Below, in pieces: positions 8,447 through 18,715 of a stretch of 64,000 nucleotides of DNA (the stretch's first letter is position 1; each line of letters begins with the position of its first letter). The notes under the pieces were generated by a model. That model saw nothing but the letters and a program-made list of their open reading frames with translations, was not told the origin of the DNA and searched no databases. Source of the DNA: Capsulimonadaceae bacterium (GTDB taxonomy: Bacteria; Armatimonadota; Armatimonadia; Armatimonadales; Capsulimonadaceae); assembly GCA_031292625.1 (NCBI GenBank), contig JARLGU010000015.1, forward strand, positions 124,001-188,000, in the 5' to 3' direction. A program made the position numbers and the translations under genes.

Positions 8447-9913
8447 CTATTGAACGCGAATGGCAATCACGGTCAAGTCGTCGCCGAGAGCGTCGGCACA
8501 AGCATATTCCATAACGGCCTTCTTAATCTGGTCGGCGATGAGTTGCGGGGAGTCGTCTTTGTGAGCTTCCACGAGCGCCTTGAGGCGTTCGAGACCGAAC
8601 ATTTCGCCGTCAGCGCACTGCGCTTCCGTTACGCCATCGGAATAGCAGAGGAAGAGATCGCCTGGCTGAAAGTGTTCGATGCGCTCCTTATAGATCTCTT
8701 TGGCGGAAAATCCAAGAGGCAAACAGTCCGACTCAAGGAATGTTGTGCGGCCATCTACATGACAGTGGATGGTCTTAGCGTGACCGCAGTCCACATACGT
8801 GACCGTTCGGGCCAGGTTGTCGAAGCGCAGATAACAGACGGTAGCAAAGAACTCAAGACCGATAAAATGCGCCGACATTTCGTTGTGCATGGCCGTCATG
8901 ACGGCTTCGGGACGCGGGAGGCGGGTGCGGCGATCGGTGTGGAGAAGTTGCGCGACTGCCCGGAGATAGCCGCTCTTGATTCCGGCGCCGAGCAACGCCG
9001 CCGGAATGCCCTTGCCCATGACGTCGCCGATTATGACGTCGATACAGTCGTTGTCGTAACAATAGAAGTCGTAGAAGTCGCCGTCGATCGCTTGTGACGG
9101 CTGGCTGATCACGCCGATCTTGAACCAGGGAAGGTGGTCGGGCGGATCGGCCAGCAGAAGGGTCTGCTGAATGCGCGCGGCGGTGACGCGTTCCTGCTTG
9201 CGGCTCTTCGCAAGCTCCTCCTGCGCGGCCTTTCGCGCCGTAATGTCGAGTACCGTGCCCTCGTAGCCAATCAACTGGCCGCGCGTATCGCGCAACGCTC
9301 TGGCATTCTCGCGTATCCAAATCTCCTGGCCGTCTCGTCGCCGGACCTGGGAGTCGAAGTTGAGAACGACATCGGTCGACTGGAGTAACTCTCGGAACTC
9401 CGTTCGCCTGTGGTCGTCAACATAGAGCTGGCTGCCAATATCGGTGAGGCTAACAATGAGTTCCTCGGGGGTGTTGTATCCGTAGATCTGGGCGAGCATT
9501 GGGTTCGCCTTGAGGTATCGTCCTTCCGGCGTTGTTTGGAAGATGCCCTCAACGGCGTTCTCGAAGATGGAGCGATACTGCTCTTCGGCCGTGCTTGCGC
9601 GAAGGCGATGCTGGGCAAGAGTTCTTTCGATGGATGGCAGCGCGGAACGGACGATAAACGCGGTGACTACCGCACCGCCAGCGAGAGCGGAGAACAGGGC
9701 GAGGATTGCGCTCTTGATGCCTAGGTGGGGAGTGGCGACAAGCGCCGCGATGCCCGCGATGCCGACAGCGATGCCGGCTGCGAGAAAGACATAGCTAGGG
9801 GCGAGCCAGACGGCCCAAGGCATCTTGCTAGTGGTCGCTCTGGGATCCACTGCTTGAGCAGGGGGCAGCTTGATGCTCAGTGAGTTTGACGTGCTTTCTG
9901 TCTGGCCGCTCAA
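8447..9913 (-). CDS. Membrane PAS-domain PP2C-type serine phosphatase (RsbU/SpoIIE-like)
   Basis: The 488-residue protein begins at TTG 9913 and has two membrane helices (about residues 34-60 and 66-90), a PAS domain (about 105-225, with YRSIFENAVEGIFQTTPEGRYLKANP and a C-terminal YEGTVLDITARK), a short coiled linker, and a PP2C domain (about 245-488). The PP2C metal-binding motifs are visible: AIDGDFYDFY, VIIGDVMGKGIPAALLGA, and FLCYSDGVTEAQ, ending in DDLTVIAIRV. Such proteins dephosphorylate anti-anti-sigma factors in partner-switching stress pathways. No RsbV/RsbW-like gene is nearby, so the target is unknown. Start choice is uncertain because no ATG precedes the first membrane helix. Confidence 0.85.
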   Translation of the reverse strand: MSGQTESTSNSLSIKLPPAQAVDPRATTSKMPWAVWLAPSYVFLAAGIAVGIAGIAALVATPHLGIKSAILALFSALAGGAVVTAFIVRSALPSIERTLAQHRLRASTAEEQYRSIFENAVEGIFQTTPEGRYLKANPMLAQIYGYNTPEELIVSLTDIGSQLYVDDHRRTEFRELLQSTDVVLNFDSQVRRRDGQEIWIRENARALRDTRGQLIGYEGTVLDITARKAAQEELAKSRKQERVTAARIQQTLLLADPPDHLPWFKIGVISQPSQAIDGDFYDFYCYDNDCIDVIIGDVMGKGIPAALLGAGIKSGYLRAVAQLLHTDRRTRLPRPEAVMTAMHNEMSAHFIGLEFFATVCYLRFDNLARTVTYVDCGHAKTIHCHVDGRTTFLESDCLPLGFSAKEIYKERIEHFQPGDLFLCYSDGVTEAQCADGEMFGLERLKALVEAHKDDSPQLIADQIKKAVMEYACADALGDDLTVIAIRVQ

Positions 9914-10068
9914 TCTGATTCCGATCTGACGCCGGATTGGCGCTCCCTATCGCGCCTGTCGACGGTTCAGCTCGGACCAGCGACGGGCGTGCGATTGATT
10001 GTAGGACGACGCCCCTGTCGTTACCCTTCATCCACTCCATTTCACTGGAATGAACGAACCTCAAAATT

Positions 10069-10097
10069 AGCATACCCGGTTAGGCAGGGCGCGTCAA
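10069..10097 (-). promoter_or_regulatory. Promoter of the PP2C phosphatase gene
   Basis: On the minus strand, TTGACG (10097-10092) is followed after 17 bp by TATGCT (10074-10069). This gives a 5' leader of about 150 nt before the TTG start at 9913. Between here and the thiC promoter at 10318 is an AT-rich, gene-free stretch in which I see nothing else. Confidence 0.5.
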
Positions 10098-10317
10098 CCG
10101 CTGTCAAGTACCGATTTCGCACAATGAAGGACGATTTTTTGTTAAGTTTAAGTTGTCATTTGACCAATTCCAAAACGTGGACGCCGCCCGGCTGCGTAAC
10201 AGCAGCGGAGACCAAATTTGATCGATACATTGCTCATTTGTTCACAATCCATTGTTTTGATGCTATTTATGCACGTATTGGAGGCGCTTGGACGGGCACT
10301 TTTAGCAATTTGGATGG

Positions 10318-10347
10318 TTGACTTTCGACTTCGCCCGAGGATATACT
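10318..10347 (+). promoter_or_regulatory. Promoter of the thiamine operon
   Basis: TTGACT (10318-10323), an 18-bp spacer and TATACT (10342-10347) form a good sigma-70-type promoter. Transcription would start near 10354, about 15 nt before the riboswitch. Confidence 0.75.
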
Positions 10348-10368
10348 GATCGTCGAGAGATTGCCGTA

Positions 10369-12483
<2,115 letters not shown>

Positions 12484-12538
12484 GAATGATGCTGAGATCC
12501 ATGCCCCTCCGGGCCATTTTTCGATTGAGGTGAAGCGA

Positions 12539-13357
12539 ATGAGTGTTGAAGCATTGCCCAAGCAAGGCAATGAGGTTACGATTGGCGAGCAAGACTTTTT
12601 CGAGATCGGCGGCAAGCGCTTTACGTCGCGCTTGATGCTCGGCACGGGGAAATACCGGAATGGCGAGGAGATGAACGCCGCGCTTGAGGCGTCGGGAACA
12701 CAGATCGTCACGGTCGCATTGCGGCGCATCGATCTGGATGCGCCCAAGCGATCGATCCTCGATGAAATCGATTGGAGCCGGTACCAGATCCTTCCGAACA
12801 CCGCAGGCGCGAAGACTGCGGATGAAGCAATCCGAACGGCGCGGCTGGCGCGGGCGATGGGGTTGTCGGATTGGATCAAGGTCGAAGTTATTCCCGATCC
12901 AAAATATCTACTCCCTGATCCGGTCGGAACGTTCGAGGCCTGTGAGGTTCTCGTCAAAGAGGGCTTCGTCGTGCTGCCTTACATCAACGCGGATCCAGTG
13001 CTCGCGTTGCGCCTCCAGGAACTCGGAACCGCGACCGTGATGCCGCTGGCGTCGCCAATTGGGAGCGGACAGGGAATGAAGACGATGGACTCGATCCGGA
13101 TCATCGTCGAGCAGGCGCGCGTTCCGGTCGTTGTGGACGCCGGACTCGGCGTACCCTCGGAGGCGGCGTTGTCGATGGAACTGGGCGCTTCCGCGTGCCT
13201 TATCAACACGGCAATTGCCCGTTCGGATAATCCCGCGTTGATGGCATCGGCAATGCGTCTCGGCGTCAAGGCTGGCCGCACGGCGTATCTAGCAGGGCGG
13301 ATGCCGGTTCTGCCCTTTGCGTCGGCAAGCAGCCCGGTCACGGGCGTCGTGAGATGA
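12539..13357 (+). CDS. thiG: Thiazole synthase
   Basis: The 272-residue TIM-barrel protein forms the thiazole phosphate from deoxyxylulose 5-phosphate, dehydroglycine and ThiS-thiocarboxylate. Family motifs include [50 protein letters not shown] and [20 protein letters not shown]. The Lys of KVEVI is the Schiff-base residue in the family. ATG 12539 follows GAGGTGAAGCGA. Its stop codon overlaps the start of the next gene (ATGA). Confidence 0.97.
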   Translation: MSVEALPKQGNEVTIGEQDFFEIGGKRFTSRLMLGTGKYRNGEEMNAALEASGTQIVTVALRRIDLDAPKRSILDEIDWSRYQILPNTAGAKTADEAIRTARLARAMGLSDWIKVEVIPDPKYLLPDPVGTFEACEVLVKEGFVVLPYINADPVLALRLQELGTATVMPLASPIGSGQGMKTMDSIRIIVEQARVPVVVDAGLGVPSEAALSMELGASACLINTAIARSDNPALMASAMRLGVKAGRTAYLAGRMPVLPFASASSPVTGVVR

Positions 13358-14208
13358 CGCCGCTTGCGTCCGGCCGTCCGCTTTTGATGCTCGTCACGGA
13401 ATCGCATGCCGATCTGGTTGAGCGAGTCTTCGAGGCCGTGACGGGCGGCGTGGATTTTGTTTGCCTGCGTGCGCGAGATCTGGATCCTGAAGCGGCGGCG
13501 CGTCTGGGCAGCGCGATCCGCGACATCGTTATTGCGCCCTGCCGCCTTGTTATAAACGGTGCGCCTGAACTGGCTGTTGGATGCAAGGCCGATGGCGTGC
13601 ATCTTCCAGAAGCCGCTTCCGCGAGCGACTTCGAGCGCGCAGGCCGCCATGGCTTGGTTATCGGCGCAAGCGTCCATTCGCTCCGCGCGGCGCAGCGCGC
13701 AATGCGTCTTGGGGCGAGCTATCTGCTGGCCGGCAGTATTTACGAGACCAGATCGCATCCCGGCCGTGCGCCGGCGGGCTTAGGATTTCTTCGCGATGTC
13801 TGCAATATTTCGCGCGTTCCGGTTCTCGCGATTGGCGGGATAAGCCCTGAGCGCACGCCCGACTGTCTGGATGCAGGGGCGTCGGGTGTTGCGGCGATCT
13901 CCGGCATCCTGGGCGCGCCGTCCGTATTGGAAGCTGCTCGTTCGTATCGCGGGGCTTTGGACGAGCATGCGACGAGCCGGAATGCGAGGAAGAACCTTAT
14001 GTCTACGGTAGGAGTGACGATTAACGGAGAACCGCGAGAGATCGAGCAGGGCTCGACAATCTCCGTGTTTCTTGCTTCCATTGCAATCAATGAGAAAACC
14101 GTGGTCGTCGAATACAACGGGAACATTTTGCCGCGCGCCGAATATGCGGCGCAGGTGATCGGACCAGGCGACATCCTGGAAATCGTACAAATGATGGCAG
14201 GTGGTTGA
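13354..14208 (+). CDS. TenI/ThiE-like domain fused to sulfur carrier ThiS
   Basis: One 284-residue frame holds two proteins. Residues 1-205 form a ThiE/TenI TIM barrel. It lacks the Asp of the ThiE pyrophosphate-binding HxGxxD motif (here VHLPEA) and has [15 protein letters not shown], a form typical of TenI thiazole tautomerases. Residues 216-284 are a complete ThiS ubiquitin-fold domain (starting [15 protein letters not shown]) ending in the essential di-glycine MMAGG. TenI aromatises the ThiG product, while ThiS carries the sulfur to ThiG. An ATG at 13999 has AGGAAG at good distance, so free ThiS may also be made from an internal start. A genuine ThiE is encoded separately at the end of the operon, which supports the TenI call. 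Confidence 0.85.
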   Translation: MTPLASGRPLLMLVTESHADLVERVFEAVTGGVDFVCLRARDLDPEAAARLGSAIRDIVIAPCRLVINGAPELAVGCKADGVHLPEAASASDFERAGRHGLVIGASVHSLRAAQRAMRLGASYLLAGSIYETRSHPGRAPAGLGFLRDVCNISRVPVLAIGGISPERTPDCLDAGASGVAAISGILGAPSVLEAARSYRGALDEHATSRNARKNLMSTVGVTINGEPREIEQGSTISVFLASIAINEKTVVVEYNGNILPRAEYAAQVIGPGDILEIVQMMAGG

Positions 14209-14209
14209 T

Positions 14210-15328
14210 GTGGGCTTAAATGTAGATGTGATTGTTGTCGGCGGCGGAATTGTTGGACTATCCACGGCGTGGCGTCTCTCGCAGACGGGTTTGTCCGTTG
14301 CGGTTGTCGAGAAGTCTCGCCCAGGTTCGGAAGCCTCAAGCGCGGCGGCGGGAATGCTTGCGCCGTATGCCGAGGCGACGAATCGGGGACCATTTTCGGA
14401 GCTCGGTCGAGCTAGCCTGGAACGATACGCGGGCTTTGTCGATGAACTCAAGCGCGAGACGACGCTTGATCCGGAACTCATTCGCACAGGCTTATTGCGG
14501 GTTGCCGAGGGGGTCGAGGGGGAAGCGACCCTTCGCGAGACCTACGCGGCGATGTTGGAGATGGGCTCGCGAGCGGAATGGATTGGCGACAAAGCGCTTC
14601 ACGAAGTCGAGCCAGCTCTTTCGCCCGATGTCACGGCGGCCATCTATTCGCCCACGGAGTGGCAGGTCGATCCCAGGCGCCTGATCCAGGCGTTAGCGGT
14701 GGCTGTTGCGGCCAATGGCGGGGCAATTCTAGAGCGAACAGAGGTGACCGGGTTTACATTGGCCGGCTCCCGCGTGACCGGAGTTAGGACGACTACTGGC
14801 GAGATTTTGTGCGATCGCGTTTTGCTTGCCGGAGGCTCGTGGAACGCCGGATTGCTGGCCCTGCTTGGCGTGGAAATCGGAGTGCGCCCGGTGCGAGGAC
14901 AGATTGCCTGCGTTGGACCGCTCTATCCGATGCCTCTGAGGCATACGGTCTATTCTCACAACGGCTACCTCGTCCCGCGATCCAACGGCAGGGTGCTCGT
15001 TGGGTCAACCGAGGATGAAGCAGGCTTCGATAGCCGTCCGTCGGCAGGCGGAATCGCTGGCATTTTGGGCCGTGGCGTTGCGCTCGCGCCTATGTTGTCG
15101 AGCGCGCCGGTCGAGAGCGTATGGGCAGGACTTCGGCCGCTCTCGCCAGATCGCATGCCGGTGCTCGGACGTGTTGGCCAGTGGCCGAACGCCTTTGTTG
15201 CAGCCGGACACTTCCGCAACGGCATTTTGCTCGCGCCGATTACCTCGGAACTCATGACGACGCTAATTACGACCGGCCAAGCACCGATTGACCCGGCTTT
15301 TTCGCCGGCGAGATTTTCGCAGCCATGA
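14210..15328 (+). CDS. thiO: Glycine oxidase / FAD-dependent thiazole-branch oxidase
   Basis: This 372-residue protein of the DAO family begins with the dinucleotide-binding fold VIVVGGGIVGLSTAWRL, followed by EKSRPGSEASSAAAGML typical of ThiO. A C-terminal GLRPLSPDRMPVLG and AGHFRNGILLAPIT complete the family pattern. It oxidises glycine to the imine used by ThiG. The start is probably GTG 14210, with AGGTGG just upstream; an in-frame GTG at 14201 would overlap the previous gene. Its stop codon overlaps the thiD start (ATGA), indicating coupling. Confidence 0.92.
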   Translation: MGLNVDVIVVGGGIVGLSTAWRLSQTGLSVAVVEKSRPGSEASSAAAGMLAPYAEATNRGPFSELGRASLERYAGFVDELKRETTLDPELIRTGLLRVAEGVEGEATLRETYAAMLEMGSRAEWIGDKALHEVEPALSPDVTAAIYSPTEWQVDPRRLIQALAVAVAANGGAILERTEVTGFTLAGSRVTGVRTTTGEILCDRVLLAGGSWNAGLLALLGVEIGVRPVRGQIACVGPLYPMPLRHTVYSHNGYLVPRSNGRVLVGSTEDEAGFDSRPSAGGIAGILGRGVALAPMLSSAPVESVWAGLRPLSPDRMPVLGRVGQWPNAFVAAGHFRNGILLAPITSELMTTLITTGQAPIDPAFSPARFSQP

Positions 15329-16119
15329 AGCGTCCCGTCGTATTAGTCATCGCCGGGCACGATCCCTCCGGCGGGGCCGGGCTAACGGCCGATCAGCGCG
15401 TCATCGAAGCCATGGGCGGCATCGCCGTGTCCGTAGTCACCGCGCTGACGATCCAGAGCACGGCTGGAGTGCGCGCCGTGCATCCGGTGGATCCGTCCGT
15501 GCTCGCGGCGCAACTCGACGAGATCCTCGCCGACTGCTCGCCGCGCGCGGTTAAGATCGGCATGCTCGGCGGCGGTCGTCAGGTGGCGGAGGCGGCGCGC
15601 GCATTACGCCGCCATTGTCCTCCAAACATCGTCCTCGACCCCGTGCTGGCCTCAACGGGAGGCGCGCCGCTTCTGGACGACGCAGGGCTCGCCGCGCTCG
15701 TTGCCGATCTGATGCCGCTCTGCCGTGTGATTACGCCCAATCTGCACGAGGCGACCCGTCTTGTTGGATTTACGGTGACGGACATCGAGTCGATGCAGCG
15801 CGCGGCGGCGGCTCTGCAGGCGCTCGGTGTGCGTGAGGTTGTCGTCAAGGGCGGTCATCTTGATGGCGAACCGGCGGATGTCGCGGCGCTGGCGGACGGA
15901 TCAGTTGTAATTATTCGCGGCGCTCGGGTAAAGACCGGACACACGCACGGCACCGGCTGTTTTTTATCGTCGGCGATAGCGTACGGTCTGGCAATGGGAC
16001 TGCCTCTGGACCAGGCGGCGCGCGCGGCTCGTACTTTGTTGGTAAAGTCTCTGGAAAAGCCTGTCGTCATCGGTCGTGGGCGGGGTTATCCAGGAGTGTT
16101 GGCGGGTAAACATGAATAG
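15325..16119 (+). CDS. thiD: Hydroxymethylpyrimidine (phosphate) kinase
   Basis: The 264-residue ribokinase-fold enzyme phosphorylates HMP-P to HMP-PP. It shows AGHDPSGGAGLTADQRV at the N-terminus, VLDPVLASTGG, TPNLHEATRLVG, VVKGGHL and the ATP/anion-hole motif HTHGTGCFLSSAIA. All are diagnostic for ThiD. The start overlaps the thiO stop by 4 nt, and the end overlaps the thiE start by 8 nt. Confidence 0.97.
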   Translation: MKRPVVLVIAGHDPSGGAGLTADQRVIEAMGGIAVSVVTALTIQSTAGVRAVHPVDPSVLAAQLDEILADCSPRAVKIGMLGGGRQVAEAARALRRHCPPNIVLDPVLASTGGAPLLDDAGLAALVADLMPLCRVITPNLHEATRLVGFTVTDIESMQRAAAALQALGVREVVVKGGHLDGEPADVAALADGSVVIIRGARVKTGHTHGTGCFLSSAIAYGLAMGLPLDQAARAARTLLVKSLEKPVVIGRGRGYPGVLAGKHE

Positions 16120-16789
16120 AGGCGGACAGGTGGATCAAAGGCTGCTGGACAATATCGCGGGCATCTATGTCGTGACGGATGGGAATTTGCGCCGGGACCG
16201 GTCGCACGTCGATATTGTCGCATGCGCGCTCGACGGCGGCGCGACGGTCATACAGCTTCGTGCAAAGAACGTCGATGACCGCGATCTGCTCGTGATTGCT
16301 AAGGCGATACGCAAGCTGACTGCAAGAGCCGGGGCGACATTTATCGTGAACGATCATGTCGAGGTGGCTCTGTCGTCCGAGGCAGACGGAGCTCATATTG
16401 GGGCAAGCGATGTCGCCGCAGCGGATGCGCGGGCGTTGCTCGGCGCAGGCCGCATCCTGGGCATCTCAGTTGCCACGCTCTCGGAGGCGCGCGAGGCTTC
16501 GGCTTACGCGACATACTTCGGCGTTGGGACGGTTTTCAGCACGTCGACCAAGGCGGATGCGGGCGCTCCCATCGGTTTGACTCGACTAGCCGAGATCCGC
16601 GCCGCTTATCCTCGCATCCCGATTGTTGCGATTGGCGGGATCGGCCGCCATAACCTGGGCCGGGTTCGCGAGACCGGCGTTGAAGCCGCCGCCGTCGTGT
16701 CCGCGATCGTCTGCGCGGACGATATGACGTCCGCCACGCGGGAACTGATGGCGCAATGGAACGGTCATCCCGCATTGATGGCGGGGTGA
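16112..16789 (+). CDS. thiE: Thiamine-phosphate synthase
   Basis: This 225-residue TIM barrel joins HMP-PP and the thiazole phosphate. Unlike the TenI-like domain upstream it keeps the catalytic set: VIQLRAKN, FIVNDHVEVAL, ADGAHIGASD with the Asp that binds the Mg-pyrophosphate, VGTVFSTSTKADAGAPIGL and VAIGGI. ATG 16112 overlaps the thiD stop; an earlier in-frame start at 16076 lies deep in thiD and is not preferred. It is the last gene of the riboswitch-controlled operon. thiF, needed to activate ThiS, is not in the window. Confidence 0.95.
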   Translation: MNRGGQVDQRLLDNIAGIYVVTDGNLRRDRSHVDIVACALDGGATVIQLRAKNVDDRDLLVIAKAIRKLTARAGATFIVNDHVEVALSSEADGAHIGASDVAAADARALLGAGRILGISVATLSEAREASAYATYFGVGTVFSTSTKADAGAPIGLTRLAEIRAAYPRIPIVAIGGIGRHNLGRVRETGVEAAAVVSAIVCADDMTSATRELMAQWNGHPALMAG

Positions 16790-16823
16790 TCGATCCAAAG
16801 GCGTTCGTGAAGGCATAGGCAGC

Positions 16824-17207
16824 CTACTTCTTCAGCGCGATGGCCTCGATTTCCACGAGGGAGTCTAGGGGAAGGCGGGCTACCTGGACGCACGAGCGTG
16901 CCGGACGAATGCTTGTGAAGTAGCCGCCGTAGACCCGATTCAGCTCAGCGAAGTTGTCGAGGTCAGCCAGGAATACGGTGGTCTTGACGATATCGTCGAG
17001 CGTCATCCCTTCTTGATCGAGGATCGCCTGCAGATTTGAGATGGACTGGCGAACTTGTGCGTCGAAGCCTCCTTCGACGAGCACTCCCGTGTGCGGGTCG
17101 AGCGGAATCTGGCCAGATATGAAAACCAGATCGCCGACTTTAACACCGGGTGTGTACGGCGCTCCATGTACGGGGCCAGACAGCGTGTAGATAGGTTCTT
17201 TCGACAT
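16824..17207 (-). CDS. ridA: RidA family reactive intermediate deaminase
   Basis: The 127-residue protein matches the RidA/YjgF/UK114 family over its full length: GAPYTPGVKVGDLVFISGQ, VRQSISNLQAILDQEG, VKTTVFLADLDNFAELN and the active-site RPARSCVQVARLP with its conserved Arg. These trimeric enzymes hydrolyse reactive enamines and imines released by PLP enzymes. ATG 17207 has AGGAG upstream. It is convergent with the thi operon. Confidence 0.93.
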   Translation of the reverse strand: MSKEPIYTLSGPVHGAPYTPGVKVGDLVFISGQIPLDPHTGVLVEGGFDAQVRQSISNLQAILDQEGMTLDDIVKTTVFLADLDNFAELNRVYGGYFTSIRPARSCVQVARLPLDSLVEIEAIALKK

Positions 17208-17305
17208 AGGTTGAGATCTCCTCTCGGATGTGGAGGCGGCCAGAAAGGGCGCCTGAAGGAATGGTACCAGATTGCGACGCGCCAGTGTCCGCCTGCGAAC
17301 CAGGT

Positions 17306-18043
17306 TTAACGCAGCGTAAGCAGTTGATCGAGGGAATCGATTTCGGCTAGCGCCGTCGCGCCGACTCCATACGCCGGATCGGCTTCATCGCGCCACTGAT
17401 GAGTGTAGATCGCGTTGAGACCCGCGCGCGTTGCGCCGATAATGTCCGCATCCCAGTCATCCCCGACGTGCACGATCTCTTCCGGCGCGACCCCGAGCAG
17501 CTTGACTACCTCGGCGAAGACTTTCGCGTGAGGTTTGACGTAACCGACTTCGCAGGATACGACAACGCCGGCCAGATAGGGCGTGATTCCGTCTCGGCGG
17601 AGCGGCTCGCGAATTGCTTCGGCGCGGATGAAGTTTGAACAGACCGCGACCTTCCCGTCGAACTGCTTGCTGAGGGCGGCGATTGTGGATGCGAGGCCGG
17701 GCGGCGCGATCATTGTGTCGATGAATCCAGATGCGTATGCGCGCTCGCCATCGGCGACGACGGCCGGGTCGGGATCGGCGCCGGTGACGCTTGCGACGAC
17801 ATGCGCGATGCGTGCAGTGAAGTCGTTTTCGCGCAGCGTCGGGCGGTTCTCGGTGAACTGACGTTGGCGAATATCGAGATATACCTCGCGCATCGAGGTA
17901 TATTCGATATCCCGGTTAAGTCTTTGAGTTAGGAACGCGTGCAGTCGCCGGATGGTGACTTCCAACTCACCTGAGCGCAATGGGTACAAAGTGTTCGCGA
18001 AGTCGAGGCTTACCGCCCGGATAGAAGCTGGGAACGCGGTCAT
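17306..18043 (-). CDS. HAD superfamily hydrolase with an altered motif I
   Basis: The 245-residue protein has a C1-cap HAD layout. Motif I reads LDFANTLYPL, so the nucleophile Asp is present but the usual second Asp (DxD) is Ala. Motif II is VCSNF, the motif III Lys is in VKPHAKVF, and motif IV is HVGDDWDADIIGATRAG. Loss of the second Asp is known in dehalogenases, phosphonatases and HDHD3-like proteins, so ordinary phosphatase activity should not be assumed. Its ATG directly follows the TAA of the HD-domain gene, so the two are co-transcribed. Confidence 0.8.
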   Translation of the reverse strand: MTAFPASIRAVSLDFANTLYPLRSGELEVTIRRLHAFLTQRLNRDIEYTSMREVYLDIRQRQFTENRPTLRENDFTARIAHVVASVTGADPDPAVVADGERAYASGFIDTMIAPPGLASTIAALSKQFDGKVAVCSNFIRAEAIREPLRRDGITPYLAGVVVSCEVGYVKPHAKVFAEVVKLLGVAPEEIVHVGDDWDADIIGATRAGLNAIYTHQWRDEADPAYGVGATALAEIDSLDQLLTLR

Positions 18044-18712
18044 TTAGAGCTTCACTCCGTTGATCTCCAAACCGAATTTACAGCCGAGAAAGTCGGCGGC
18101 CCGCCGGCAGAGAACCATGCGAAGGACGAAGATCTCGAAATATTCCGTGACGCTTGCGTGCTCGTCGTTAATCTCAAGCTCCAGCTTAATCGTCTTCGCT
18201 TCGGCATCCACGCGAAGGTAGGACTTCTGGACCGCGTGATTAACCCGGTCATGGATGTCGAACTTCGTCGTGTCGGGATTCTGGACGCGCGTAAAGTGCA
18301 CGTCCGACTTGTCGGCGATAATGACGGCGGCCGATTCGCGCGAAATCGGCTCGCCGTTGGGCTCTTCATGATTGCCGATAGCGCCGACGACCGTCGCAAT
18401 TTCGTCGCACGGCATGTTCATCTTCGTGAGAATGTCATAAGCCATGATTGCGCCCGCTTCGACGTGTCCAACGCGGTTTACGACGCAGCCCATGTCATGC
18501 AGGTAGCCGGCGATCGCGGCGACCTCGGCCTGGCGGGAATCCTGCCCGAGCGTCGTAAGAATGTAGCGGGCAATCGTTGATACGATGCCGGAATGCCGGT
18601 GGCCGTGTTCCGTATAGCCAATCGACTTCATCTGGTCGTTTGCACGGGTTATGTAGGTTTGGACGCGCGGATCATGGCGAACTTCCTTTAGCGTTACGAT
18701 CCCATTAGTCAT
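18044..18712 (-). CDS. HD-domain phosphohydrolase
   Basis: The 222-residue protein contains the HD superfamily metal ligands: HGHRHSGIVS (first His), AGYLHDMGCVVNRVGH (the HD pair), and a later HE in GAIGNHEEPNG. The substrate is unknown; relatives cleave nucleotides or phosphoesters. Its ATG follows the TGA of the glycosidase-like gene by one base, so the order glycosidase - HD - HAD is probably one operon. Confidence 0.8.
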   Translation of the reverse strand: MTNGIVTLKEVRHDPRVQTYITRANDQMKSIGYTEHGHRHSGIVSTIARYILTTLGQDSRQAEVAAIAGYLHDMGCVVNRVGHVEAGAIMAYDILTKMNMPCDEIATVVGAIGNHEEPNGEPISRESAAVIIADKSDVHFTRVQNPDTTKFDIHDRVNHAVQKSYLRVDAEAKTIKLELEINDEHASVTEYFEIFVLRMVLCRRAADFLGCKFGLEINGVKL

Positions 18713-18715
18713 ATT

